Of a DNA stretch of 64,000 bases, positions 55,851 to 62,435 are shown piece after piece (the first letter of the stretch is position 1; the number at the start of each line of letters is the position of its first letter). The DNA lies in NCBI GenBank assembly GCA_023421395.1, contig JAEZTL010000041.1, forward strand, positions 62,001 to 126,000, read 5' to 3'. A program made the translations under genes and the position numbers. The notes under the pieces were generated by a model, which ran no database searches, was not told where the DNA came from, and worked only from the letters and a program-made list of their open reading frames with translations. The stretch comes from Bacillota bacterium. Lineage in GTDB: Bacteria; Bacillota; Clostridia; Christensenellales; Aristaeellaceae.

Positions 55851-56083
55851 CAGGCGCCCTCCGGCAGGCGCGGCTGGTTCAGTTCCTTCCGGTACACCTC
55901 AAGCGCCCGGTCGCATGTCGCAAGCACTTTCGGATCGTCCGCGTTCTTTTTCTTCATGGCTTCCCACTCCGCGATCTTCGCCTCGACCTCCACCCGCGTC
56001 CGCCGACGTCGAAAGTCCGGAATGTCCCGGCTTCGCAGCCCGCCGCCCCGCATGTTCGTCCCGCCCTCCGATGCGCGCATCAT
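55850..56083 (-). CDS. Small basic phage protein
   Basis: A 77-residue protein: RASEGGTNMRGGGLRSRDIPDFRRRRTRVEVEAKIAEWEAMKKKNADDPKVLATCDRALEVYRKELNQ. A basic N-terminus and a helical C-terminal half. It overlaps both neighbours by 1-4 bases. No family is recognised. Confidence 0.55.
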   Translation of the reverse strand: MMRASEGGTNMRGGGLRSRDIPDFRRRRTRVEVEAKIAEWEAMKKKNADDPKVLATCDRALEVYRKELNQPRLPEGA

Positions 56084-56292
56084 GTATGTTCCCGCCCTTC
56101 TTCACGCTCTCCGGCCATCCTCTGCCAGTCCCTTGCCGCGAACCATGCGGACACAGCGCCCAGACCGTACCCCGCCATGATCGCCAGCATCGGCACGTCC
56201 CGCAGCATCCCGGAGTACCGGATCGCCACCCCGGCCATCGTAAGAAACACCGCCGCGCCCGTCGCGGCCAGTATCGCCCGCCTGTTCTTCAC
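56080..56292 (-). CDS. Small two-span membrane protein
   Basis: A 70-residue protein: RRAILAATGAAVFLTMAGVAIRYSG and VPMLAIMAGYGLGAVSAWFAARDW form two likely membrane helices; the tail is charged (AGEREEGREHT). It is in the early operon with overlapping neighbours. Function unknown. Confidence 0.6.
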   Translation of the reverse strand: MKNRRAILAATGAAVFLTMAGVAIRYSGMLRDVPMLAIMAGYGLGAVSAWFAARDWQRMAGEREEGREHT

Positions 56293-56546
56293 GCGCTCGC
56301 CTCCATCCCCGCCTGTACCCTGATCCGCCAGATGCTGTGCGTGATCTGGTCCACATCCGCCCGCTTGATCCCGATCAGCCGCCGGTGGTACGGCTCGTCC
56401 TGCCGATAGATCGATGTAAGCGGCTCTGCCTCCATCTCCCGGATGCGCCGCAGCTCCTCCGCCCGCTGGCGCTCGAGGGCCGCGATTATCGCTTCCGGGG
56501 TTCTTCCCAGCGGATCATGCAGCCCTCCAGCAGCTTGAGTAGCCAT
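56289..56546 (-). CDS. Small helical phage protein
   Basis: An 85-residue protein: LGRTPEAIIAALERQRAEELRRIREMEAEPLTSIYRQDEPYHRRLIGIKRADVDQITHSIWRIRV. Mostly helical with one Arg/Glu-rich stretch. It lies one base from the HTH gene. No family is recognised. Confidence 0.55.
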   Translation of the reverse strand: MATQAAGGLHDPLGRTPEAIIAALERQRAEELRRIREMEAEPLTSIYRQDEPYHRRLIGIKRADVDQITHSIWRIRVQAGMEASA

Positions 56547-56547
56547 T

Positions 56548-56769
56548 TCATTCGCTGCCTCCCGTGTCGGTCGAAGACCGGTATTTGGACATGAATGCCC
56601 GTACCTTTTGGATCACTTCAATGCCAGCTGCCCGGCCTGTGGTTGTATCCAGTAAAGTGCCGTATTTCACGCCGCATTTCTCCGCAATCTCCCGGTAGGT
56701 CAGGCTTTCGCGCATTGCAAATACGGCCAGTTCAACACCGAATTCCGTCTTCTTTCGCGCTCTTGGCAT
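56548..56769 (-). CDS. Small helix-turn-helix regulator
   Basis: A 73-residue protein: KKTEFGVELAVFAMRESLTYREIAEKCGVKYGTLLDTTTGRAAGIEVIQKVRAFMSKY. The segment LTYREIAEKCGVKYGTLLDTTTGRAAG is a Cro/C1-type HTH pattern. It is the first gene after the 440-bp inverted-repeat element, so its expression may depend on it. Confidence 0.7.
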   Translation of the reverse strand: MPRARKKTEFGVELAVFAMRESLTYREIAEKCGVKYGTLLDTTTGRAAGIEVIQKVRAFMSKYRSSTDTGGSE

Positions 56770-56788
56770 GTTTTTCGGCCTCCTTCTC

Positions 56789-56817
56789 TTGTTTTTGGTA
56801 CATGATTACCGTATAAT
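56789..56817 (+). promoter_or_regulatory. Promoter of the plus-strand RNA
   Basis: TTGTTT, a 17-base spacer and a perfect TATAAT, on the strand opposite to the early operon. Confidence 0.65.
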
Positions 56818-57235
56818 GGTTTTGCCCATCAGGGCACTGAAAGGGGGCGGTCGTATGACCAAACTTTTGAAGCTGCCCGGTTCCCGGCACGCCTTGCGGC
56901 GCGGCTGATGCGTGGGTAGGACCACGGCAATCCAACATTGCCAAAGTGAAGCGGCGTGTAAAGAAGCGGTGTGTGAGGATGCCGCGAGTGCCTCGAGAAG
57001 CTGACTGTCTGGGTTCGCCCGGGTCTGCCACCATTGGCCATACTGGTCGTGCCAGGGAAACAGGGTGATCATGGAAGTGATCGCACTGAAAACGTACGTC
57101 AATGGTCTTGGTTCTCTGCAACATGCTCCGGGTAAAAACCGTTGGGGGATCGGCGTTTGCTCCTCACAGCAAGCGCCTTTTCTTTTTTGGTCTCGGCGCC
57201 CCCTTTCAGCGCCCTGATCGTCTACTCATGTACCA
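56796..57235. repeat. 440-bp element with terminal inverted repeats
   Basis: The ends TGGTACATGA (56796-56805) and TCATGTACCA (57226-57235) are perfect 10-bp inverted repeats. Inside, ATCAGGGC(A/G)CTGAAAGGGG follows at both ends (left 56829 on, right on the complement), and GACCAAA recurs in the same relative place. No target duplication is evident. Between the ends lie a promoter, an RNA and a terminator. It may be a small transposable element or a structured regulatory segment. Confidence 0.55.
56824..57187 (+). ncRNA. Candidate non-coding RNA of about 360 nt
   Basis: The transcript would start just after the TATAAT at 56812-56817 and end at the hairpin 57152-57177 (10-bp stem with one G-U, 6-base loop) followed by TTTTCTTTTTT. 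It contains only very short frames (a 17-codon one at 56857 with a fair ribosome site and one at 57071). No match to RNase P, tmRNA, SRP or 6S RNA signatures was seen. It is antisense to any readthrough of the early operon. A small peptide product cannot be excluded. Confidence 0.5.
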
Positions 57236-57327
57236 TTCATAGATCCTGTCGGCGCTTCGCCCTCCATGTCGGCGCAAGTCGGGGCCAGTGCAACAACATA
57301 ACCCGGCCCCGCCTTGTCCGCTTGCTA

Positions 57328-57615
57328 TTAAGTAATCATCCAATCCGCCCGGGGCGGCGCCCGGGCCCCTATTCCTCGCGCATTGCGTCGGCGCGGATAA
57401 TGCGCCAGAACACCCACACCAGCAGATACAACACGCCCGCCAGCGCGAACACGCTGATCAGGATGATCTGCCAAACCGGCATCAGGTTCCCCCCCCTCCG
57501 GGTAAAAGGCCTGTTCGACCATGCGCATGATCTGGTTGATGGCTTCCCCGAGATCCTCGAACGTCTCCGCCACCGAAGCCCCCAGCACCTCCGCCAGCAA
57601 CTCCAGCCCGGTCAC
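57328..57615 (-). CDS. Small phage protein ending across a G8 tract
   Basis: The frame from 57615 starts TGLELLAEVLGASVAETFEDLGEAINQIMRMVEQAFYPEGG, an acidic helical protein of about 45 residues. After a run of eight G (57489-57496) the frame continues as Arg- and Pro-rich sequence that overlaps the membrane peptide in another frame and is not credible. With nine G it would stop as TGATG at the next start. The visible frame is 95 residues; the natural product is probably near 45. Confidence 0.5.
   Translation of the reverse strand: MTGLELLAEVLGASVAETFEDLGEAINQIMRMVEQAFYPEGGEPDAGLADHPDQRVRAGGRVVSAGVGVLAHYPRRRNARGIGARAPPRADWMIT
57369..57482 (-). CDS. Small single-span membrane peptide
   Basis: A 37-residue frame from ATG 57482 with a GGAGGGGGGGG ribosome site: PVWQIILISVFALAGVLYLLVWVFWRIIRADAMREE. 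One strongly hydrophobic membrane helix with a short charged tail. The 130 bases to its left, up to the inverted-repeat element, show no convincing gene. Confidence 0.55.
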   Translation of the reverse strand: MPVWQIILISVFALAGVLYLLVWVFWRIIRADAMREE

Positions 57616-57854
57616 GGTCGCGCCCTCTGCGCCGAGGCGTTGAACTTTCGCAGCACGCCCTCAAGATCCGCGATTCCAGCTTGCCAGTAGGTTTTCGTTT
57701 CGGAAAGCTCCGCCGCAAACGAGCTGTATTCCGCCTCTGTGGCCATCCGCTCGCAGTTCCGAACTTCCCCGCGCATGTACTCGATCCGCCGCTCGACGGC
57801 GATCAGTACCGCGCAGAACTCGTCCTGGGTCAATGTGATCTTGATGTCCGGCAT
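57612..57854 (-). CDS. Small coiled-coil phage protein
   Basis: An 80-residue protein: PDIKITLTQDEFCAVLIAVERRIEYMRGEVRNCERMATEAEYSSFAAELSETKTYWQAGIADLEGVLRKF. It is helical with heptad-like spacing and overlaps the next gene by 4 bases. It resembles small early proteins of clostridial phages in pattern, but no family is assigned. Confidence 0.6.
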   Translation of the reverse strand: MPDIKITLTQDEFCAVLIAVERRIEYMRGEVRNCERMATEAEYSSFAAELSETKTYWQAGIADLEGVLRKFNASAQRARP

Positions 57855-57869
57855 GGGCTTGTCCCCTCC

Positions 57870-58091
57870 CTACTTGGTCACGGTCCCGCGCTGCAGTGCC
57901 GCGTCCAACTGATCCGGCGTGATGTAGAACCGCCGCCCCATCCCCACGCCATACACCCGGCACAGCCTAAGCCCGTTGTTGTAGCTGATGCCCAGCATCT
58001 CCGCCACATCCTCCGGGGAGTACAGGCGCGGCGGGCGCTTCGGCTGCCGCGGCCCCCGATCCCCCAGGCTCACCACGTTGTTTGGCCGCAT
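57870..58091 (-). CDS. Excisionase/HTH_17-like DNA-binding protein
   Basis: A 73-residue protein from ATG 58091 with AAAGGGGG upstream: RPNNVVSLGDRGPRQPKRPPRLYSPEDVAEMLGISYNNGLRLCRVYGVGMGRRFYITPDQLDAAL. The winged-helix pattern LYSPEDVAEMLGIS...GRRFYITPDQLDAAL is that of excisionase-type HTH_17 proteins. It follows the divergent moron gene and may act as excisionase or early regulator. Confidence 0.72.
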   Translation of the reverse strand: MRPNNVVSLGDRGPRQPKRPPRLYSPEDVAEMLGISYNNGLRLCRVYGVGMGRRFYITPDQLDAALQRGTVTK

Positions 58092-58137
58092 TCGCCCGCC
58101 CCCTTTCGTTTGTTTCCGCCCGTCAGGCGGATTTCTG

Positions 58138-58167
58138 TTGGTCATCGTCTATCGGTCGTGCTATAAT
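58138..58167 (+). promoter_or_regulatory. Promoter of the plus-strand lysogen gene
   Basis: TTGGTC, an 18-base spacer and TATAAT. The 13 bases TCGTGCTATAATG around the -10 box are identical to those of the repressor promoter at 58911-58923, which suggests shared regulation. Confidence 0.6.
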
Positions 58168-58194
58168 GGTCTATCCAGTTTGCGAGGTGTTTTT

Positions 58195-58617
58195 ATGAGC
58201 ATCTACGATTCCGACATCCTGCTGGCGCTGGATTATGTAAGCGCCCAACCTGAGACAAAGGTGGTTCAGCGCGATTTCCTCTCCCGCTTCTCTTCCGATC
58301 TCCTGGACCACCTGCTTGATGCGGGGCTTTTGTCTATGCCGCTTCGTGATCATAATCCCGCTTCGCTGATCCATATCACAACGGCTGGTCAGCGCCGCCT
58401 ATTTGAGATTTGGCAACGCGCTAACGATAAGGCCGCAGATAAAGAAGATCAGAACCGAAAGGAAAAGCTGCAGGAGGAATCTTCTCGTAAAGATGCGCGT
58501 CGCTCGTGGGTGCAATGGGCAATATCCACAATCATTTCGCTCTTCTCTTTTTTCGCGGGTGCAATAGTCGAAAAGCTCACAGGTTTCGTGGAGTGGATAG
58601 CGACTTTGTTTCATTAG
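58195..58617 (+). CDS. Lysogen-expressed tail-anchored membrane protein
   Basis: A 140-residue protein from ATG 58195 with a GAGGTG site. The N-terminal part resembles a small winged helix (SIYDSDILLALDYVSAQPETKVVQRDFLSRFSSDLLDHLLDAGLL, ITTAGQRRLFEIW), a charged linker follows (NRKEKLQEESSRKDARR), and the C-terminus is hydrophobic (VQWAISTIISLFSFFAGAIVEKLTGFV). It is transcribed with the repressor's orientation and a related promoter, between early genes on the opposite strand. Superinfection exclusion or another prophage-benefit function is possible; no family is known. Confidence 0.65.
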   Translation: MSIYDSDILLALDYVSAQPETKVVQRDFLSRFSSDLLDHLLDAGLLSMPLRDHNPASLIHITTAGQRRLFEIWQRANDKAADKEDQNRKEKLQEESSRKDARRSWVQWAISTIISLFSFFAGAIVEKLTGFVEWIATLFH

Positions 58618-58641
58618 TGCCCCTCCTTCCCCGCCTGACCG

Positions 58642-58812
58642 TCAGGCGGATTTCTCCAGTTTGAGATTCTGCGCGTTCAGAAGGGCATCGGCAGCGCCTT
58701 TGATGTAACTGCGGCCCTCGTTGTCAAGCAGGCCCCACTTCATGCACAGGTTGCGAAGCTGTTCCTCCTGATCCTGCGTCTCGCGCACCTGGTTGTTGTC
58801 CTGATTCGACAT
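58642..58812 (-). CDS. First early protein, Cro position
   Basis: A 56-residue protein from ATG 58812 with GGGGGTG upstream: SNQDNNQVRETQDQEEQLRNLCMKWGLLDNEGRSYIKGAADALLNAQN. It is the first gene transcribed leftward from the control region, the usual place of cro, but it lacks a clear HTH. The W-G-L-L-D-x-E-G-R-x-Y-I-K-G-A pattern occurs in small clostridial phage proteins. Function unknown. Confidence 0.6.
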   Translation of the reverse strand: MSNQDNNQVRETQDQEEQLRNLCMKWGLLDNEGRSYIKGAADALLNAQNLKLEKSA

Positions 58813-58844
58813 GATTTTCACCCCCAAATGTACTCTGCACTATT

Positions 58845-58922
58845 ATTATAGTACCCTGTTCTAATTTTGTCAATACTTGTCGTCAAAATAATATTGCGCT
58901 GTTCTATTTTTCGTGCTATAAT
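58845..58922. promoter_or_regulatory. Lysogeny switch: divergent promoters with repressor-like sites
   Basis: Leftward: perfect TTGACA and TATAAT, 17-base spacer (58845-58873). Rightward: TTGCGC and TATAAT, 17-base spacer (58894-58922). A shared 12-base word, TGTTCTAATTTT at 58857-58868 and TGTTCTATTTTT at 58900-58911, lies inside each promoter and is the likely operator of the repressor. Confidence 0.7.
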
Positions 58923-58942
58923 GTAGCAAAGGGGATGAAAGC

Positions 58943-59398
58943 ATGGGTATTGGCGACCGGATACGGTTCCTTCGGAAAGAACTCGGCCTGAACCAGACGG
59001 AATTTGCACAGAGACTTTTAATCACACAGTCCGGTATTGCGGCGAACGAGCGCGGTTCTAGGGGTGTTGATGATCGTACAATTAAGTTGATTTGTTCCGA
59101 GTACGGCGTCTCCGAAACCTGGCTGCGCACCGGTGAAGGCGAGATGAACGAAAAAAAGCCGAACGACCTGATCGATCGTCTGGCCCAGGAGTACCAAATG
59201 AGCGCGACCGGCGTCGCGCTACTGGAAACCTACCTGAAGCTGTCGCCGGAGATGCGCACAGCGCTGGATGTACTGTTTGACAAGGCCATCGAAGCACGCG
59301 CTGACCGGCTCCGCGCCGAAGATCGCGCGCTGGCCGCGGAGCTTTACGCCGAACATCATTCTGACGAAGCCCCGGACAACCTCCCGAAGGACGCCTGA
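58943..59398 (+). CDS. XRE-family phage repressor
   Basis: A 151-residue regulator from ATG 58943: GIGDRIRFLRKELGLNQTEFAQRLLITQSGIAANERGSRGVDDRTIKLICSEYGVSETWLRTGEGEM is a classical XRE/Cro-C1 HTH domain. The C-terminal part (SATGVALLETYLKLSPEMRTALDVLFDKAIEAR) is helical, with no LexA-like peptidase, so induction is not by RecA-assisted self-cleavage. It sits next to divergent promoters that carry matching sites and points toward the integrase. It should hold the early operon silent. Confidence 0.88.
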   Translation: MGIGDRIRFLRKELGLNQTEFAQRLLITQSGIAANERGSRGVDDRTIKLICSEYGVSETWLRTGEGEMNEKKPNDLIDRLAQEYQMSATGVALLETYLKLSPEMRTALDVLFDKAIEARADRLRAEDRALAAELYAEHHSDEAPDNLPKDA

Positions 59399-59444
59399 TT
59401 GCCTCCGGGCCCCGTACGTGGGCCCGGTGGCGGCGGTCGAGCGG

Positions 59445-59597
59445 CTACAGTACCAACTTGATAATCCGGCATCCCTCCAGGGCAGGCGCGAACGAGTTCA
59501 CATACCTGATGCGCAACGGGATGTTGTAGATTACCATCGCGAAGAGGTCAGGGCGCGCGGTGGGCACGGTTTTGAAACTACGTACTTTAACGCACAT
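59445..59597 (-). CDS. Possible 50-residue protein between repressor and membrane protein
   Basis: The minus strand has ATG 59597 with AAAAGGGG nine bases before it, and a 50-codon frame: CVKVRSFKTVPTARPDLFAMVIYNIPLRIRYVNSFAPALEGCRIIKL. A TATAAT lies 60 bases upstream. It would run toward the 3' end of the repressor gene. No family is known; the rest of 59399-59718 holds GC hairpin sequence and promoter-like AT-rich DNA. Confidence 0.35.
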   Translation of the reverse strand: MCVKVRSFKTVPTARPDLFAMVIYNIPLRIRYVNSFAPALEGCRIIKLVL

Positions 59598-59718
59598 ACA
59601 AGCAACCCCTTTTGCTTAATGTGCCGGCCGACATTTCCCCGCAAGCGGGTACTTGCCATTATATAGCATTTTGGCGTATTATGTACCTGTATTATCTGGG
59701 TATTAAGGGGGATTAATC

Positions 59719-60261
59719 TTGAAGGTGAAGAAATTCTTCCTTGTTCTGGCCGGCATCCTTTTGTTGTGCCTCACCATCTTCCCAATAGCCATTATTTCTA
59801 TAAGCGCATCCGGCGAACTTGAAGGCGTCAACGGTAGAACCGGCGTGGCTTTGGGCATCGCGTGCATTCTGATCTTCCTTTGGTTCTCATTTCTCTGCTT
59901 CCGGGCCGCGCGGCGCGTTGGCAAGCTAAAGCCGGTAAAGGCAGAATGCGATACCGTGGACGAAATCGCGGAACCGAAGCATACGCCCGCACGGAAGCAG
60001 CCGGGCCTGTTCTCGAATTTTCAGGTGGACTTCGTGCTGATCGCCAACTCCACCAGCCGCACAAAGGCTGGCAGCGCCATTGCCCGAGGTGTCGTGGGCG
60101 GCGCGCTGCTGGGTCCGGTCGGCCTCCTGGCCGCCGCGTCCGCGAAGAAAAACGGATACCTTGATCTGATCATCCACTACAAAAGCGGCCGCGTGGCCAC
60201 GCGGCGCGTAAAGGTTAATTCCTCCGAATACCGCAGTTTGGCCCCGTATATTCAGGGCTGA
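59719..60261 (+). CDS. Two-span membrane protein next to integrase
   Basis: A 180-residue protein from TTG 59719 with AAGGGGG upstream. Two membrane helices (FFLVLAGILLLCLTIFPIAIISI and GVALGIACILIFLWFSFLCF) precede a cytoplasmic domain FQVDFVLIANSTSRTKAGSAIARGVVGGALLGPVGLLAAASAKKNGYLDLIIHYKSG with a Gly/Ala-rich glycine-zipper-like region. The type is common beside clostridial integrases. It is probably expressed in the lysogen; a role in superinfection exclusion is possible. Confidence 0.7.
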   Translation: MKVKKFFLVLAGILLLCLTIFPIAIISISASGELEGVNGRTGVALGIACILIFLWFSFLCFRAARRVGKLKPVKAECDTVDEIAEPKHTPARKQPGLFSNFQVDFVLIANSTSRTKAGSAIARGVVGGALLGPVGLLAAASAKKNGYLDLIIHYKSGRVATRRVKVNSSEYRSLAPYIQG

Positions 60262-60337
60262 TCTACGCCCGCATACAAATGGCATGCGCCTCCAGCGCGT
60301 GCCTCTCTCGTACCAATTTCCAGCGGAGGTGTGTTTT

Positions 60338-61618
60338 ATGGCTGGCAGCGTCCTCCAGTTCCCAGGCGTCGCGCTCGAACCTGCGCCAAAGAAGCCAAAG
60401 AAGGAGAAGGGGCGTCCGAAAAATACCATGCCCGACGGCCGCAAGCGTGTACGGCTGGATGTGGGCGTAGATCCGGAGACCGGCAAGCGCAACCGCATTC
60501 CCTTTTATGGCAAAACGCTGACCGAGGCGAAGGCCGCGCGCGATGCCTACCGCCTCGCCCACGGCCTGATGCCCGGCCAGGAGTGGATGCCCGCACCCGC
60601 CCCTCCCGCGCCGCCTTCTCCGACTGTGGAAGCGTGGGCTTCGCGCTGGCTGGATGTCTACGGCAGCAGCGCCGGACACAGCACCAATGCGTCAAACGGC
60701 TACAACGTCGATAAAATCATAGCAGCCTTGGGGCATATGAAGATTTCTGATGTCCGCGAGCTCCATATTCAGGAATTCGCCAATACCTATACCGATAAAT
60801 CAAAATCGTTCGTGACCAAACTGCGCGTAACGGTCAATGCCGTTTTCGCGCGCGCCGTTGGAAATTACCTGATCGACAGAAACCCGTGTACCGGCGTCCG
60901 GTGGGACTGGGGCGGAGAAGGTACGCACCGCTGCCTGGAAGACTGGGAGATTGCACATATCTCCCGCCATTGGCATCAGCACCGCGCCGGGCTTTGGGCC
61001 ATGATCATGATGTATGCCGGTCTGCGCCGCGGTGAGATCATCGCGCTAAAGTGGTCGGACATCGACCTCGCCGCCGGAGTAATCCACATAACAAGCGGTG
61101 CGCACTTCGAGGGCAATGCGACGCTTATGGGCGGCCCGAAAACCGATGCCGGAATTCGAGACGTTCCGATCTTTCCGCCGCTCGCGGATGTGCTTCAAAA
61201 AGTGCAACTCCCGCCGCCAACCCTGTACGTCTGCAGTGCCGCGCAGGGGCGCCCTATGACACAGCGCGCATGGGATCGCGCGTGGGATGGTTTCATGGTC
61301 GCAATGGCAAATATCCGCAACGGCCGCCCCGCTTTCATACAAGGCCGCCGTTCGGACAAAGATAAATATACCCAGTTGGATTTTGCTGTTCGATCGCATG
61401 ACCTGAGGCACACCTTCGCCACCATGCTTTACGAGGCTGATGTCGATGTGAAAACCGCACAGTATTGGTTGGGGCACTCTGATATCAAAATGACCATGAA
61501 GATCTACTCCCACCTGCGCGATCAAAAGCGCAATCACAGCACCGACAAGGCCGCAGAATACATCTCAAATTTCGTCAGGGGCTCAAATGGGGTTCAGCCT
61601 CCCCAGAAACCCCAATAA
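60338..61618 (+). CDS. int: Tyrosine-family phage integrase
   Basis: A 426-residue site-specific recombinase from ATG 60338 with GGAGGTG upstream. An AP2-like arm-binding N-terminus (RKRVRLDVGVDPETGKRNRIPFYGKTLTEAKAARDAY), a core-binding SAM-like domain (VEAWASRWLDVYG, AALGHMKISDVRELHIQEF) and the catalytic domain with Arg in YAGLRRGEI, HDLRHTF, WLGHSDI and the nucleophile Tyr in MTMKIYSHL. It lies 10 bases from attR and moves the phage in and out of tRNA-Pro. Its last codons overlap a 20-bp repeat that is also found near attL. Confidence 0.95.
   Translation: MAGSVLQFPGVALEPAPKKPKKEKGRPKNTMPDGRKRVRLDVGVDPETGKRNRIPFYGKTLTEAKAARDAYRLAHGLMPGQEWMPAPAPPAPPSPTVEAWASRWLDVYGSSAGHSTNASNGYNVDKIIAALGHMKISDVRELHIQEFANTYTDKSKSFVTKLRVTVNAVFARAVGNYLIDRNPCTGVRWDWGGEGTHRCLEDWEIAHISRHWHQHRAGLWAMIMMYAGLRRGEIIALKWSDIDLAAGVIHITSGAHFEGNATLMGGPKTDAGIRDVPIFPPLADVLQKVQLPPPTLYVCSAAQGRPMTQRAWDRAWDGFMVAMANIRNGRPAFIQGRRSDKDKYTQLDFAVRSHDLRHTFATMLYEADVDVKTAQYWLGHSDIKMTMKIYSHLRDQKRNHSTDKAAEYISNFVRGSNGVQPPQKPQ
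61578..61597 (+). repeat. Right copy of the 20-bp repeat flanking attP
   Basis: GGGGCTCAAATGGGGTTCAG, 19 of 20 bases identical to 22555-22574. It lies inside the 3' end of int. The inner AATGGGGTTCA also matches the att core. Confidence 0.5.
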
Positions 61619-61628
61619 AATAAGCATC

Positions 61629-61683
61629 CGTGCTTGAATGGGGTTCAAGAGGCCGGAGGTTCAAATCCTCTCACCCAGACCAA
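61629..61683 (+). repeat. attR, prophage attachment core
   Basis: 55 bases identical to 22378-22432: the 3' half of tRNA-Pro without its 5' half. It marks the right boundary of the prophage. Confidence 0.93.
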
Positions 61684-61720
61684 ACGGGAACCGGCGATAA
61701 TAGCGCCGGTTCCCGTTTTT
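61684..61720 (+). terminator. Original tRNA-Pro terminator, displaced
   Basis: A 13-bp perfect stem (61684-61696 and 61704-61716) with a 7-base loop and a T run follows attR directly. Before integration it stood behind the complete tRNA gene. Confidence 0.85.
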
Positions 61721-61739
61721 AACGTTTTTTTGATCGTGC

Positions 61740-61768
61740 TTGAAAACGGCCCGCCGATCGGGTAAAAT
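61740..61768 (+). promoter_or_regulatory. Promoter of the SRAP gene
   Basis: TTGAAA, a 17-base spacer and TAAAAT. The -10 box ends 7 bases before the ATG at 61776, so the transcript would begin at or next to the start codon. Confidence 0.65.
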
Positions 61769-61775
61769 CCCAGGT

Positions 61776-62375
61776 ATGTGTACGAGATATTGGATGGATC
61801 TTGAGGGCGAGGAAGCGGAGGAGATCCGCGCGCTGATGACGGAGCTGAATCGCCGGCAAACAAAGCCCGGCGCGTCCGCGCCCTCAGCGGTCAAGCGCGG
61901 CGAAGTTTTTCCATCGGAAGCCGCCTTGGTCCTGACTTCTGCTGGCCCCGGGGTGATGCGCTGGGGTTTTTCCAGGTTGGGAGGGGCCGGGTTGGTGGTC
62001 AATGCAAGGATTGAAACCGCGGAGGAAAGGCCCATGTTCCGCGCCGCCGCGCGCTGTCTGGTGCCCGCGGGCCACTACTTTGAATGGGCTCACCGCGGCG
62101 GCGAAAAAATCAAGTACCGCATCGGCGTCAAGAACCGGCCTCTCTACATGGCGGGGCTTTTCCGCATGGAGAACGGCGCGCCGGTGTTCGCAATCCAGAC
62201 GCAGGCACCCGCCCCGCAGATCGCCTTCATCCACGATCGGATGCCGCTGATTCTGCCGCAGGGCGCGCGGGACGCATGGCTGAGCGGCGAACCGGCTGAG
62301 AAAGCGCGTCAGGCGGCGATTCTGGATGTATATTTCGAGCGGGAAGACGGGCAGACGAACCTTTTTCCCGATTGA
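61776..62375 (+). CDS. yedK: SRAP family abasic-site shielding protein (YedK/HMCES)
   Basis: A 199-residue SOS-response-associated peptidase that crosslinks to abasic sites in single-stranded DNA through Cys2. The start at ATG 61776 exposes the catalytic MCTRYW; family motifs VVNARIETAEERPMFRAAARCLVPAGHYFEW and FIHDRMPLILP with the active histidine follow. There is no ribosome binding site and the promoter is almost on top of the ATG, so the mRNA is probably leaderless. It ends at an intrinsic terminator. Confidence 0.94.
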   Translation: MCTRYWMDLEGEEAEEIRALMTELNRRQTKPGASAPSAVKRGEVFPSEAALVLTSAGPGVMRWGFSRLGGAGLVVNARIETAEERPMFRAAARCLVPAGHYFEWAHRGGEKIKYRIGVKNRPLYMAGLFRMENGAPVFAIQTQAPAPQIAFIHDRMPLILPQGARDAWLSGEPAEKARQAAILDVYFEREDGQTNLFPD

Positions 62376-62392
62376 CCACGCGAGTACGCCAA

Positions 62393-62423
62393 AGCCCGGC
62401 GCCCAGACAGCGCCGGGCTTTTT
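62393..62423 (+). terminator. Terminator between yedK and the dehydrogenase
   Basis: A 10-bp stem (AGCCCGGCGC and complement) with a 7-base loop and a run of T residues, 17 bases after the yedK stop. Confidence 0.8.
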
Positions 62424-62435
62424 ATGGAGGGTCCG

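Larger units (their letters stand above)
22378..61683. mobile_element. Complete temperate siphovirus prophage integrated in tRNA-Pro
   Basis: The element is bounded by 55-bp identical repeats: the tRNA-Pro 3' part on the left and a partial tRNA copy on the right. The integrase is next to the right end. It encodes lysogeny control, early genes with HUH replication protein, late regulator, terminase, portal, capsid, tail, baseplate, fibres and lysis proteins, so all modules of a long-tailed phage are present. Two apparent frame disruptions in small accessory genes are the only signs of decay. Length about 39.3 kb. Confidence 0.96.

Noticed and set aside
56732..57124. Minus-strand frames of 98 and 130 codons in the inverted-repeat element
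   Set aside because: No ribosome site, no domain pattern, overlapping frames of equal poor quality, and a promoter and terminator on the other strand favour a non-coding RNA.
56824..57187. RNase P RNA, tmRNA, SRP RNA or 6S RNA
   Set aside because: None of the conserved cores could be found in the 360-nt region.
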